Shown: piece after piece, positions 16,249-26,036 of the stretch
Layout of the letters: the number at the start of each line of letters is the position of its first letter
Numbering within the stretch: position 1 is the first letter of the stretch
Assembly (NCBI GenBank): GCA_038227995.1
Contig: JBBRPP010000001.1
Coordinates: 308,228-372,227 of the forward strand
DNA length: 64,000 bases
From: WLMZ01 sp038227995
GTDB taxonomy: Bacteria > Actinomycetota > Acidimicrobiia > Acidimicrobiales > Ilumatobacteraceae
Direction: 5' to 3'
Translations under genes and position numbers: made by a program
Notes under the pieces: generated by a model
What the model saw: only the letters and a program-made list of their open reading frames with translations
The model's database searches: none
Told to the model about the DNA's origin: nothing

Positions 16249-18864
16249 ATGAGCACGCCGCCCGCCAACGCCAATCAGCTCCGCGACGCCTACACCGGAT
16301 TCTTCGCGGCAAAAGGGCACACGCCCGTTGCGTCGGCCAGCCTCATCCCACACGACCCGACCCTGATGTTCACGGTCGCCGGCATGGTGCCGTTCAAGCC
16401 CTACTTCGTGGGCGACGAGACGCCGCCGTTCAAGCGTGCGGTCACGGTGCAGAAGTGCGCTCGGGCGGGCGGCAAGCACAACGACCTCGACGATGTCGGC
16501 CGCACCAAGCGCCACCTCGTGTTCTTCGAGATGATGGGCAACTTCAGCTTCGGCGACTACTTCAAGAGCGACGCCATCCCGTGGAGCTGGGAGCTCGTCA
16601 CCGAGACGTTCGGCCTCGACGGTGACAAGATCTGGATCACCGTTCACGACAGCGACGACGAAGCCGAACAGATCTGGCACGACGTCGTCGGCGTGCCGAT
16701 GGACCGCATCCAGCGTCTCGGCGACAAGGACAACTTCTGGCAGATGGGAGACACCGGTCCGTGCGGTCCGTGCAGCGAGCTGCACATCGATCGCGGCCCG
16801 TCGTTCGGCCCCGAGGGTGGCCCGCTCAACGACCCGCAGGGCGACCGGTTCATGGAGTTCTGGAACCTCGTCTTCATGCAGTTCAACCAGGCACCCGATG
16901 GATCGCGCACGCCGCTGCCGAAGCCGTCGATCGACACCGGCGCCGGCCTCGAACGAATCCTCGCGCTCGTGCAGGGCAAGGACAGCGTCTGGGAGACCGA
17001 CGTCATGGCCCCGCTGATCGAGCAGGGTCAGTCGGCCACGGGCAAGACCTACCTGCCCGGCGACTACGAGGACCGCAGCAGCTTCAGCCTCCGGGTGCTC
17101 GCCGAGCATGCCCGCAGCAGCACGATGCTCGTCAACGACGGCGTGTTCCCCAGCAACGAGGGGCGCGGCTATGTGTTGCGCCGCATCATCCGCCGCGCCG
17201 TCCGTCACGCGTACATCCTCGGTGCCGAGAAGCTGGTGCTGCCGGGGCTGGTCGAGACAGCGATCGACGTGATGGGCGAGGCCTACCCCGATGTCGTCAA
17301 GAATCGCGACTTCATCGTGGGCGTGCTCACCAAGGAAGAGGAACGTTTCCGGCAGACGCTGAAGAACGGCCTCGTCATCCTCGAGGACGAGCTCTCCAAG
17401 GGAGTCACCACCCTGGCGGGCAGCACCGCCTTCACGCTGCACGACACGTACGGCTTCCCGCTCGAGCTCACCGAAGAGATCGCCGGCGAGCGCGGCGTCG
17501 GCATCGATCGCGGTGGTTTCGACACCGACATGGCCGAACAGCGGCGCCGGGCCAAGGAAGGCCGCAAGTCCAACGCCATCGGCGACGATCAGATGGAGGC
17601 CTATCGCGAACTCAACGAGCAGTTCGGCGTGACCGAATTCCTCGGCTACGTGCAGAACGAGACCGAGAGCCGCGTGCTCGCGGTCGAACCGACGACCGCC
17701 GGCGATGGCACGGTCGAGATCTTCCTCGATCGCACGCCGTTCTACGCCGAATCGGGCGGCCAGGTCGGAGACACCGGCACGATCACCACCGAGACCGGCG
17801 TGGCTGAGGTGCTCGACACCACGTACGCACTGCCCGGTCTGCGCCGCCACACGGCGCGCATCACCAGCGGCACGGTGGCGCCCGGTCAGACGGCGACAGC
17901 CACCATCGACGTCGTTCGTCGCGATGCGATTCGTCGCAACCACACCGGCACACACATCCTCCACCACGCCCTTCGTTCGGTACTCGGCCAGCACGTGAAG
18001 CAGGCCGGCTCGCTCGTCGGTCCCGATCGTCTTCGCTTCGACTTCAGCCACTATTCGGCCGTCACCGACGACGAGATCACGCGGATCGAGGAGATCGCCA
18101 ACCGCGAGGTCCTCGACAACGCGCCGGCGCGAATCTTCGAGACCACCAAGGACGAAGCGACGGCACTCGGCGCCATCGCGTTCTTCGGTGACAAGTACGG
18201 CGACATCGTCCGCGTGCTCGAAGCCGGCAGCTCGGTCGAACTCTGCGGCGGCACGCACGTCAAGGCCACTGGCGACATCGGCACGATCAAGATCGTCGGC
18301 GAGAGCAGCATCGGTTCGAACCTGCGTCGCATCGAGGCCGTCACCGGCTTCAACACCGTTGCTCTGCTGCAACGCGATGAGCACGTCCTCGCCGATGCGG
18401 CGCGGCTGGTGGGCGTGCCGGCGCCCGACTTGCTCGACGGCCTGCAGCGCAAGATCGACGAGATCAAGGAACTCAACGATGAGATCAAGTCGTTGCGGGC
18501 CAAGGCGGCCAGCGGACAAGCGACCGAACTTGCTGCCAAGGCCTCGGGCGGCGTGCTCGTCACGCGCGTCGACGGCGTCGCCCCGGGCGAGTTGCGCGAC
18601 CTCGCGCTCGCCGTGCGCCAGCAGCCCGGCATCGAGGCGGTCGTGCTCGGTGGCATCACCCCAACGGGTGGTGTCGCCCTGGTTGCGGCCGTCACGCCGG
18701 CTTTTGGCGGCCAGGCCGGTGACCTGATCAAGGATGCGGCCAAGGCTGTCGGCGGCGGCGGCGGTGGCAAAGGTGATGTTGCGACAGCCGGCGGGAAGAA
18801 CCCCGATGGTCTCGACGAGGCACTTCGCCTGGCATCAGCGGCGGCCGGTCAGCCAACGCCGTGA
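16249..18864 (+). CDS. alaS: Alanyl-tRNA synthetase
   Basis: 871 residues, normal length. The class II catalytic core occupies about residues 1-240, the tRNA-recognition region follows, the editing domain has its zinc ligands H565 and H569 (NHTGTHILHH) and C666 and H670 (CGGTH), and the C-Ala domain ends in a glycine-rich segment (GGGGGGK). It charges tRNA-Ala and clears Ser/Gly mischarging. It heads the long run alaS-ruvX-mltG-aroECKB, all overlapping or within ten bases. The N-terminus (MSTPPANANQLRDAYTGFF) fits homologues. Confidence 0.97.
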   Translation: MSTPPANANQLRDAYTGFFAAKGHTPVASASLIPHDPTLMFTVAGMVPFKPYFVGDETPPFKRAVTVQKCARAGGKHNDLDDVGRTKRHLVFFEMMGNFSFGDYFKSDAIPWSWELVTETFGLDGDKIWITVHDSDDEAEQIWHDVVGVPMDRIQRLGDKDNFWQMGDTGPCGPCSELHIDRGPSFGPEGGPLNDPQGDRFMEFWNLVFMQFNQAPDGSRTPLPKPSIDTGAGLERILALVQGKDSVWETDVMAPLIEQGQSATGKTYLPGDYEDRSSFSLRVLAEHARSSTMLVNDGVFPSNEGRGYVLRRIIRRAVRHAYILGAEKLVLPGLVETAIDVMGEAYPDVVKNRDFIVGVLTKEEERFRQTLKNGLVILEDELSKGVTTLAGSTAFTLHDTYGFPLELTEEIAGERGVGIDRGGFDTDMAEQRRRAKEGRKSNAIGDDQMEAYRELNEQFGVTEFLGYVQNETESRVLAVEPTTAGDGTVEIFLDRTPFYAESGGQVGDTGTITTETGVAEVLDTTYALPGLRRHTARITSGTVAPGQTATATIDVVRRDAIRRNHTGTHILHHALRSVLGQHVKQAGSLVGPDRLRFDFSHYSAVTDDEITRIEEIANREVLDNAPARIFETTKDEATALGAIAFFGDKYGDIVRVLEAGSSVELCGGTHVKATGDIGTIKIVGESSIGSNLRRIEAVTGFNTVALLQRDEHVLADAARLVGVPAPDLLDGLQRKIDEIKELNDEIKSLRAKAASGQATELAAKASGGVLVTRVDGVAPGELRDLALAVRQQPGIEAVVLGGITPTGGVALVAAVTPAFGGQAGDLIKDAAKAVGGGGGGKGDVATAGGKNPDGLDEALRLASAAAGQPTP

Positions 18865-19313
18865 GGGTGCTGGCGCTCGATCTCGGCAGCAAGCGGATCG
18901 GTGTCGCCGTCAGCGACAGCAGTGGCACGATCGCGTCACCGTTGGTCGTCATCCAGCGCAGCGGTCGCGTTCAACTGGATCACGAACGCATTCGCGCCCT
19001 GGTCGTCGAGGAAGAGGCCGTGCGGGTGGTGGTCGGCCTGCCGTTGTCGATGGACGGGTCGATGGGCAAGGCGGCCACGGCTGCCACGGCCGAGGCGCGG
19101 ACGTTGGCTACCGTTGTCGGCGTGCCGGTCGAGACCTTTGACGAACGCCTCACCACGGTGACGGCCGACCGGATGCTGATGGAGTTCGGCAAGAAGGCAC
19201 CGGCCCGGCGTCAGATCATCGACAAGGTCGCGGCGGCCGTCATCCTGCAGGCCTGGCTCGACGGGCGCCACGACCGCGAGCAGCGCGCGCTCGAAGGCGA
19301 GAAACGCGAATGA
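18861..19313 (+). CDS. ruvX: RuvX/YqgF family Holliday junction resolvase-like nuclease
   Basis: 150 residues of an RNase H-like fold. LALDLGSKRIGVAV opens the protein with catalytic Asp7; VGLPLSMDGS and DERLTTVTA follow, with a second acidic residue near the end (IIDKVAAAVIL). The family takes part in 5' processing of pre-16S rRNA and possibly Holliday junction cleavage. GTG 18861 lies within the alaS stop (GTGA) and the gene ends in an ATGA overlap with mltG, the usual actinobacterial order. Confidence 0.92.
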   Translation: MRVLALDLGSKRIGVAVSDSSGTIASPLVVIQRSGRVQLDHERIRALVVEEEAVRVVVGLPLSMDGSMGKAATAATAEARTLATVVGVPVETFDERLTTVTADRMLMEFGKKAPARRQIIDKVAAAVILQAWLDGRHDREQRALEGEKRE

Positions 19314-20527
19314 CCCGTCGCGTCGACACGCTGCTCGCTCCCGAGATCCCCGGCGACGAATGGAAGCGCGATACCTGGGACGACGCCGAGTTCACCGAAG
19401 CCGCGGTGGTCGAGAAGTCGCCACGAAAGCGGCGGGTGTTCAAGTGGTTCGTGTTCGTCGCGGCGTGGTTGCTGGTGATCGCGGTGCTCATCGGCGGCAG
19501 CATCGGGTGGTGGTACATCCGCCAGGTGAACCCATCCGGCGACCCGCAACAGACCGTTTCGTTTGCCGTCACGCCCACCGACACGCTGCAGTCGGTCAGC
19601 GTTCGATTGCAGGATGCGAAGGTGATCACCAATGCCCGCGTTTTCCGCTTCTACGTCGATCACAAGGGCGGCTTGAAGCTGACGCCGGGCAACTACCAAC
19701 TCCACCCTCGCGACCACATGGGCAACCTCATGCGTGTCCTGAACACGCCGCCGGCGGCGACCTACCGCAAGGTGACCTTTCCAGAAGGTTTCACGCTGAC
19801 TCAGATGGGCAAGCGTGTGGAACGCGATCTCCCCGGCCTCAGCGCAGCGGACTTCGCCGCGGCGACGCGACTGCCCGAGATCCGTTCCACGCTTCAACCG
19901 CCGGGTGGCACCAGCCTCGAAGGTCTGCTGTTCCCCGACACGTATCAGGTGGCCGGGAACGAATCGGCGGCGCAGATCGTCGTCCGCATGGTTGCGTTGA
20001 TGGACCGCGTCGGCCGCCAGGAGAACATCGAGGCCCGCGCGATCGAGCTCAGCAACCAGATCGGCGTACCGATCTCGCCGTACCAGGTGATCGTCGTGGC
20101 CTCGATGATCGAGCGCGAGGCCAAGTTCGAGGTCGACCGGGGCAAGATCGCTCGGGTCATCTACAACCGCCTCGCCCTGGGCATGCCCCTCGGCATCGAT
20201 GCGACCCTCTGCTACGACGAGCCCGCCGGCACGCCGTTCGGGACGTGCAAGGCCGCGCCGTCGCCGTACAACACGTACCTCAATGCCGGCTTGCCCCCGA
20301 CGCCGATCGCCAGCCCCGGCAAGGCATCGATCGAGGCAGCCTTGAACCCATCACCGAATCCGTCCCTCGGTGACCCGCTGTGTCAGGGACTGGCCGCCGG
20401 TACACCGTGCGAGTACCTGTACTACGTCGTCGCCGATGCCGACGGTCATCATGTCTTCGCTGTCACGCTCGATCAGCACAACGCGAACGTGGCCAAGGCG
20501 CGCGACGCCGGATTGCTCGACCAATGA
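19310..20527 (+). CDS. mltG: Endolytic murein transglycosylase
   Basis: 405 residues. An acidic cytoplasmic N-terminus and a basic KSPRKRR stretch precede one membrane helix at about residues 45-70; the rest is extracytoplasmic. ASMIEREAKF carries the catalytic Glu at about residue 268, and VIYNRLALGMPLGIDAT follows. MltG cleaves nascent glycan strands in the membrane and sets their length. Translationally coupled to ruvX and aroE by ATGA overlaps at both ends. Confidence 0.93.
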   Translation: MTRRVDTLLAPEIPGDEWKRDTWDDAEFTEAAVVEKSPRKRRVFKWFVFVAAWLLVIAVLIGGSIGWWYIRQVNPSGDPQQTVSFAVTPTDTLQSVSVRLQDAKVITNARVFRFYVDHKGGLKLTPGNYQLHPRDHMGNLMRVLNTPPAATYRKVTFPEGFTLTQMGKRVERDLPGLSAADFAAATRLPEIRSTLQPPGGTSLEGLLFPDTYQVAGNESAAQIVVRMVALMDRVGRQENIEARAIELSNQIGVPISPYQVIVVASMIEREAKFEVDRGKIARVIYNRLALGMPLGIDATLCYDEPAGTPFGTCKAAPSPYNTYLNAGLPPTPIASPGKASIEAALNPSPNPSLGDPLCQGLAAGTPCEYLYYVVADADGHHVFAVTLDQHNANVAKARDAGLLDQ

Positions 20528-21399
20528 TCACCGGCACGACACAGTTGGCGGGCGTGATCGGCTCACCGGTGCGGCACAGTCTCAGCCCGGTGATCCACAA
20601 TGCCGCGTTTGCCGCGGGTGGCCTCGACTGGGTCTTCGTCGCGTTCGAGGTCGTGCCCGGTGCCGCTGTGTCTGCCCTGGGGGCGATGCGCGCACTCGGT
20701 CTGGCCGGCATGTCGGTGACGATGCCGCACAAGGAGGATGTGGCCGCGGCGGTCGACGAGCTCGATCCGGCCGCTCGAGCCCTGCGGACGGTGAACACTG
20801 TCGTGCGTCGACCCGACGGCCGGCTGACGGGATACAGCACCGACGGTCCAGGCTTCGTCGCTTCGTTGGCCGAAGCAGGCATCGATCCAGCGGGGATGAC
20901 GGTTGCCGTGCTGGGCGCGGGTGGCGCGGCGCGTGCCGTCATCGACGCGTTGGCCAGAGCGGGCGCGGCGCGGATCGCGGTGATCAACCGGTCAGCCGAT
21001 CGGGCGGGGCTCGCAGCCGCGCTGGCCCCCGGAATCGGCGTCGTCGGTGTGCCGGCCGACATCGTGACGGCCGATCTCGTGGTCAACGCGACATCGATCG
21101 GGATGGGCGTCGTCGAAGCGACCGCCGCCGACGTTCCGTGCGACGTCGCGCTCCTTCGACCCGGTCACATCGTTGCCGATCTGGTGTATCACCCGCTCGA
21201 AACGGGGCTGCTCGCGGCCGCCCGAGCCGCTGGTGCAACGACCGTCGATGGTCTCGGCATGTTGGTGCACCAGGCCGCGCTGCAGCAGCACCTGTGGACG
21301 GGCGTCAAGCCTGATCCCGTCGCGATGCGCGCGGCCGCCGAAGCCGAGCTCTCCCGCCGGGCAGAATCCTCCGGTTCGGCGCGGTCAGCACAGCGCTAG
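20524..21399 (+). CDS. aroE: Shikimate dehydrogenase
   Basis: 291 residues. GSPVRHSLSPVIHNAAF (residues 12-28) binds shikimate, MPHKEDV contains the catalytic Lys, and AVLGAGGAARAV is the NADP-binding glycine-rich loop. It reduces 3-dehydroshikimate to shikimate. ATG 20524 overlaps the mltG stop and is the first start giving the family N-terminus. Its TAG stop doubles as the first three bases of a likely -10 for aroC. Confidence 0.94.
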   Translation: MITGTTQLAGVIGSPVRHSLSPVIHNAAFAAGGLDWVFVAFEVVPGAAVSALGAMRALGLAGMSVTMPHKEDVAAAVDELDPAARALRTVNTVVRRPDGRLTGYSTDGPGFVASLAEAGIDPAGMTVAVLGAGGAARAVIDALARAGAARIAVINRSADRAGLAAALAPGIGVVGVPADIVTADLVVNATSIGMGVVEATAADVPCDVALLRPGHIVADLVYHPLETGLLAAARAAGATTVDGLGMLVHQAALQQHLWTGVKPDPVAMRAAAEAELSRRAESSGSARSAQR

Positions 21400-21402
21400 C
21401 CT
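21397..21402 (+). promoter_or_regulatory. Putative internal leaderless -10 for aroC
   Basis: TAGCCT, of which TAG is the aroE stop codon, then six bases (GCTGGC) and the GTG start of aroC. No Shine-Dalgarno precedes the GTG. Confidence 0.45.
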
Positions 21403-21408
21403 GCTGGC

Positions 21409-22572
21409 GTGCTTCGATACCTCACTGCCGGCGAATCCCACGGTCAGGCGCTCGTCGTGATCGTCGAGGGCCTGCCCGCCGGTCTCCCGATCACGGTCGA
21501 AGAGATCCAGGACGAGATGGCGCGGCGTCGCCTCGGCTACGGCCGTGGGCCGCGACAACGGTTCGAGGCTGACGAACTGACGCTGGTCGGCGGAGTCCGT
21601 CACGGTCGCACACTCGGTTCGCCTGTCGCGATCGAGATCAAGAACAGCGAGTGGTTTCGCAGCGACAAGTGGCACGAAGAGATGTCGCCGGCGCCGGGTA
21701 TGACCAAGGACCCGCTGACCCAGCCGCGGCCGGGACACGCCGATCTCGCGGGCATGCAGAAGTACGGCTTCACCGATGCCCGTGATGTGCTCGAACGGGC
21801 GAGCGCTCGCGAGACAGCGGCCCGCGTTGCCGCCGGTGCCCTGGCCAAGAAGCTGCTCGGCACGCTCGGCATCGAGGTGCTGTCGCACGTCATCCAGATG
21901 GGCCCGGCGCGTTCCAAGGCCGCTCAGTTGCCGACGATGGCGGATCTCGCAGCGATCGACGAATCACCCGTGCGATGCTTCGACAAGGCGGCCGAAGAGG
22001 CGATGATCGTGGAGATCAAGGCCGCAGCCAAAGACGGCGACTCGCTCGGCGGCATCGTCGAAGTACTGGCCTACGGGGTGCCGGTCGGCATCGGTAGCCA
22101 TGTCCACTGGGACCGCAAGCTCGATGCGTTGTTGGCCCAGGCCGTGATGAGCATCCAGGCCGTGAAGGGCGTGGAGATCGGTGACGGATTCGAGGTCGCC
22201 GGCCGGCGCGGCAGCGACGCTCATGACGCCATTTCGTGGGACGCAGTCGCTGGCGAGTATCGCCGCGAGACCACCCTCGCGGGCGGCACCGAGGGCGGGA
22301 TGACCACTGGCGAGGTCGTTGTCGTGCGTGCCGCGATGAAGCCACTCGCCACGCTCAACAAGCCGACGCTCGGCACGGTCGACACCGTGACGAAGGAAGA
22401 GACCGTCAGCTTCAAGGAGCGCACCGACGTCACCGCGGTTCCGGCGATGGGTGTCGTGGCCGAGACGATGGTCGCACTGGTGCTGGCCACCGAGGCGCAG
22501 CGGAAGTTCGGCGGAGACTCGGTCGACGAGTTCGTGCGCAACGCGCGAGCTTTCGACGCATCCCTTCGATGA
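21409..22572 (+). CDS. aroC: Chorismate synthase
   Basis: 387 residues. MLRYLTAGESHGQALV at the N-terminus, GRGPRQRFEADE and the C-terminal RTDVTAVPAMGVVAETMVA are typical chorismate synthase signatures; the protein uses reduced FMN to convert EPSP to chorismate. GTG 21409 has TAGCCT six bases upstream and no Shine-Dalgarno, so it may be transcribed as a leaderless message in addition to read-through from alaS. Ends in an ATGA overlap with aroK. Confidence 0.96.
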   Translation: MLRYLTAGESHGQALVVIVEGLPAGLPITVEEIQDEMARRRLGYGRGPRQRFEADELTLVGGVRHGRTLGSPVAIEIKNSEWFRSDKWHEEMSPAPGMTKDPLTQPRPGHADLAGMQKYGFTDARDVLERASARETAARVAAGALAKKLLGTLGIEVLSHVIQMGPARSKAAQLPTMADLAAIDESPVRCFDKAAEEAMIVEIKAAAKDGDSLGGIVEVLAYGVPVGIGSHVHWDRKLDALLAQAVMSIQAVKGVEIGDGFEVAGRRGSDAHDAISWDAVAGEYRRETTLAGGTEGGMTTGEVVVVRAAMKPLATLNKPTLGTVDTVTKEETVSFKERTDVTAVPAMGVVAETMVALVLATEAQRKFGGDSVDEFVRNARAFDASLR

Positions 22573-23081
22573 GCGTCGTCGCCGATCGGCACCTGGTGCT
22601 GGTCGGCATGATGGGCTCGGGGAAGACCACCGTCGGGCGGGCGCTCGCGGGTCGTCTGCAGCGCCCCTTTCTCGATTCGGACGCCTTGATCGAAACTGCG
22701 GAGGGCCGGACCGTCCGCGACATCTTCGAGACCGACGGTGAGGAAGCCTTTCGCGCCATCGAATCGAAGGTGCTGCGCGAGGCGTTGGCCTCCGAGCAGA
22801 TCGCGGTGATCGCTGCTGCCGGCGGTGTCGTGCTCCGGGACGAGAACCGTGCCGCGCTGCGGGCCGCCGGGGCGAGGGTGGTTTGGCTGCGAGCGGATCC
22901 GGCGACGCTCGTCGATCGGGTCAGGGGCGGTCCGCACCGGCCGTTGTTGGACGGAGATCCCGAGGGTACGTTGCAGCGCATGTACGAGCACCGTGCCGAC
23001 CTCTATCGGCAGGTGGCTGACGCCATCGTCACCGTCGACAACCGAAGCGTCAACGACGTGGTGGAAGCGGTGCTGCGATGA
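22569..23081 (+). CDS. aroK: Shikimate kinase
   Basis: 170 residues. P-loop GMMGSGKTT at residues 13-21, the shikimate-binding FLDSDALIE (Asp about 33), AAGGGVVL and the lid RVRGGPHRPLL are present. It phosphorylates shikimate with ATP. Start and stop overlap the flanking aroC and aroB (ATGA each), indicating tight co-translation. Confidence 0.95.
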   Translation: MSVVADRHLVLVGMMGSGKTTVGRALAGRLQRPFLDSDALIETAEGRTVRDIFETDGEEAFRAIESKVLREALASEQIAVIAAAGGVVLRDENRAALRAAGARVVWLRADPATLVDRVRGGPHRPLLDGDPEGTLQRMYEHRADLYRQVADAIVTVDNRSVNDVVEAVLR

Positions 23082-24094
23082 CCGATGCGATCCGATCAGT
23101 ACGCGTCGACCTCGGCGACCGCAGCTACGACGTGCTCGTCGGCCACGGAGTGAGATCCGAACTCGCATCGATGATCCCGCGCAACGCCCGGCGAGCCGCG
23201 ATCGTGACGCAGGAGGGCATCCCGCTCGACGTCGATCCCGGCGTGCCGCACGAGGTGTTCACGATCGGACACGGCGAGCAGCACAAGTCGTTGGCCACCA
23301 TCGAGTCGTTGTGTGAGGGCTTCGCCGCGATGGGCTTGACGCGCAACGACGTCGTGATCGGTCTCGGGGGAGGCATGGTCACCGACGTCGCTGGGTTCGC
23401 GGCTGCGTCGTGGCATCGGGGCATCCCCGTCGTGCACGTCTCAACGACGTTGCTGGGTATGGTCGACGCCTCGATCGGTGGCAAGACAGGTGTGAACCTG
23501 GCTGCGGGCAAGAATCTGGTCGGTGCGTTCTGGCAGCCCAGCGGTGTGCTGTGCGACCTCGATGCGCTCGTCACCTTGCCGCCGCGCGAAACGCGGTGTG
23601 GCATGGGCGAGATGGCCAAATACCACTTCCTCACCGGCGACGACCTGCTGTCGATGGAGCTCGTCGATCGCATCGCGCGCTGCGTCGAGATCAAGGGCGA
23701 GATCGTCGGCAGTGACGAGCGCGAGGGCGGTCGGCGGGCGTTGCTGAACTACGGACACACGCTCGCTCACGCGCTGGAGATCGCCGGCGAGTTCGAACTG
23801 GCGCACGGCGAAGCCGTCGCGATCGGTCTCGTCTACGCAGCCCATCTCGCCCGCGTCCTGGGCCGGATCGATGACGAGCGAGTCGCCGACCACTACCGGG
23901 TCGTCAGCGGCGCGTACGAGTTGGGCACGCGGTTGCCGCCGTACGACCACGGTGAACTGCTCCAGCTCATGGCCCGCGACAAGAAGGCCCTCGATGGGCT
24001 GACGTTCGTGCTCGATGGTGACGCAGGTGTCGAGGTCGTCGTCGGCGTGCCCGAATCAGCTGCGCTGGAGGCGTTGTCGTTGATGACGTCGTAG
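23078..24094 (+). CDS. aroB: 3-dehydroquinate synthase
   Basis: 338 residues. GLGGGMVTDVAGFAAA (NAD-binding) and GGKTGVNLAAGKNLVGAF (substrate-binding Lys) are diagnostic, with metal-ligand residues in MAKYHFL and NYGHTLAHALE. It converts DAHP to 3-dehydroquinate, the first cyclic step. It is the last gene of the alaS-aroB run. The 190 bases after it lead to the sortase-fusion gene and show no clear terminator hairpin. Confidence 0.95.
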   Translation: MTDAIRSVRVDLGDRSYDVLVGHGVRSELASMIPRNARRAAIVTQEGIPLDVDPGVPHEVFTIGHGEQHKSLATIESLCEGFAAMGLTRNDVVIGLGGGMVTDVAGFAAASWHRGIPVVHVSTTLLGMVDASIGGKTGVNLAAGKNLVGAFWQPSGVLCDLDALVTLPPRETRCGMGEMAKYHFLTGDDLLSMELVDRIARCVEIKGEIVGSDEREGGRRALLNYGHTLAHALEIAGEFELAHGEAVAIGLVYAAHLARVLGRIDDERVADHYRVVSGAYELGTRLPPYDHGELLQLMARDKKALDGLTFVLDGDAGVEVVVGVPESAALEALSLMTS

Positions 24095-24284
24095 GCCGGG
24101 CGGCATCCGTGCGGGTGGGTCGATCGGACCATTGGCGGCGGATTGCCCAGTCTTCGAGGACGTCCTGCCCTAACCTTTGACGCTTGCACGGTCGGGCGAA
24201 ACCAGGCAGACCCCTCGGCTGTCTGGAACTCGAAAAGAACAGGTTGTCAGTTGTGAATCTGAAGTTGCAACAAGGACTCACGTC

Positions 24285-26036
24285 GTGAGTGCCTTCATGT
24301 CGAGACGGCGACTCTTGTCTCTGGCAGCGGTCGTGCCGTTCGTCGGCTCGTTTGCGAAGAGCCCCGTCGCACACGCTCTGGCCGACGTCGTATCCCTCCC
24401 CGCCGGCGCCTCGTCGTTCGCTTCGGTCACGCCTTCCCGGTTGGCCGACACGCGGCCCGATCAGGGTGTCGGTGGTTACATCCGGCTCGACGCCAACACG
24501 ATCCGGGTGCAGATCTCCGGTCGCAACGGTGTGCCCGCGAACGCGACGACGGCGGTGCTCAACGTGACCGTCGTGAACATGGTGATCGCCGGATACGTCA
24601 CGGTGTGGCCGACGGGCAACGACCGTCCCGTCGTCTCCAACGTGAACATCGACTCGGCCGGCCAGGTCCTGCCCAACCTCGTCACCGTGCGGCTCGGTAC
24701 CGGGGGAGCTGTCGACATCTTCGCTCAGAACATCGCCGACATCGTGGTCGACGTGAATGGTGCGTACGTGCCGGTCACCGATGCCGTGAGTGCCGGTCGG
24801 TTCGTCGGACTCGACACAGCGTTTCGTGCACTCGACACTCGCGACACGGGCACGAAGGTCGGCCTTGGCGAGGTCAAGCGCGTCAGCGTGGCGGCCGTCG
24901 TTCCAGCCAGCGCAACGGCCGTTGTCGTCAACCTCACTGCCACCGAGTCGAACGGACCCGGATTCTGGACCGGTTTCGCTTCCGGTGGCGATCAGCCGAA
25001 GTCCTCCAGCGTCAACACCGACGCCGCGGGACAGACCCGGGCAAATCAAGCGATCCTGCCGATCGGCACCGTGGGCGGCGTGCGTGGCATCGATGTCTTC
25101 TCGTCGTCGGGTGGCCATCTGATCGTCGACATCGCCGGCTACTTCACCGGGCCCACCGATGCCCCGGGCTCAGATGGACTATTCGTTCCCAACGTGCCGT
25201 ACCGAACGCTCGACACGCGCAACTCGACCAAGTACGGCCGGATGTATCCGGGTTGGATCGCCGAGTTCGACTACACCGGACGGCCGCTGTCGCAAGCGGT
25301 CGTCGTCAACTTGACCGCTGCCGACACCCGCGGCGCCGGGTTCTTCACCGGCTATCCGGCGCGAACGACGCGGCCGCTGGCGTCGAACCTGAACGCGACC
25401 TACACACACCAGACCATCGCGAACCACGCGATCCTGCGCACCTCGACGGTCGGCGTCGCGATCTTCACCCAGGGCGGTGCCAACGTCATCGTCGATGTGG
25501 CCGGCTACTTCCTCGGTCTTCCGACTGCGGCGCCTCTGCCGGCGCCCGTCAACATCGTCCCCCCGCCCCCTCCGCCCGCAGCGTTGCCGTACGTCCTGAA
25601 CATCCCGAAGATCATCTACAACCGTGGTCCCCAAGTCGGCGTCACCGGCACCGTGATCGAAGGCGTCGGCAACGCCGTGGTCGATGCCGGATACGTGGGG
25701 CACTGGCCCGGTACCGGATTCGCGGGAGAGCAGAGCCACATGGTGCTCTTCGCTCACCGAACCGCGCACACGGGCATCTTCCGCCACATCAATGACCTCG
25801 GTCCCGGCGACCAGATCACTCTCACCGCTGCCGACGGCAGGGTGTTTCACTACACCTACAGCAGTCGGGCCATCACGGGCCAGAAGCCGGCCGACATCTA
25901 CAACGTCGGCCTGTCGGCACCGTTGCCCAGCGTGTCGCTCGTGGGCTGCTCACGTACCGACTTCGCCCCCACCGACATTCGCTTCCGCATCGTCGTCACG
26001 TTCTCGCTCATCGGCGTCGACGGGGACGACAGCTAA
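24285..26036 (+). CDS. Secreted protein: three beta-type repeats fused to a C-terminal sortase domain
   Basis: 583 residues. Start GTG 24285 is chosen because AAGGA lies eight bases upstream; ATG 24297 is the alternative. A twin-arginine type signal (SRRRLLSLAAVVPF) ends near a PVAHA cleavage site. Three similar 105-140 residue repeats follow (about 52-160, 180-287, 305-407), each opening with a R-x-x-DTR motif and closing with a VDV/I-x-G-Y/A motif (VDVAGYF). After a Pro-rich linker (about 415-437) comes a sortase fold: His491 (FAHRTAH), Cys555 (LVGCS) and Arg566 or 568. The usual N-terminal membrane anchor is absent, so this is an exported soluble sortase-like enzyme or a sortase-fold binding protein. 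No LPxTG-type substrate is seen nearby. It ends four bases into the convergent DinB gene. Confidence 0.75.
   Translation: MSAFMSRRRLLSLAAVVPFVGSFAKSPVAHALADVVSLPAGASSFASVTPSRLADTRPDQGVGGYIRLDANTIRVQISGRNGVPANATTAVLNVTVVNMVIAGYVTVWPTGNDRPVVSNVNIDSAGQVLPNLVTVRLGTGGAVDIFAQNIADIVVDVNGAYVPVTDAVSAGRFVGLDTAFRALDTRDTGTKVGLGEVKRVSVAAVVPASATAVVVNLTATESNGPGFWTGFASGGDQPKSSSVNTDAAGQTRANQAILPIGTVGGVRGIDVFSSSGGHLIVDIAGYFTGPTDAPGSDGLFVPNVPYRTLDTRNSTKYGRMYPGWIAEFDYTGRPLSQAVVVNLTAADTRGAGFFTGYPARTTRPLASNLNATYTHQTIANHAILRTSTVGVAIFTQGGANVIVDVAGYFLGLPTAAPLPAPVNIVPPPPPPAALPYVLNIPKIIYNRGPQVGVTGTVIEGVGNAVVDAGYVGHWPGTGFAGEQSHMVLFAHRTAHTGIFRHINDLGPGDQITLTAADGRVFHYTYSSRAITGQKPADIYNVGLSAPLPSVSLVGCSRTDFAPTDIRFRIVVTFSLIGVDGDDS

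Noticed and set aside
24095..24284. Possible terminator after aroB
   Set aside because: No stable hairpin with a T run is visible; the gap contains only the region leading to the next gene.
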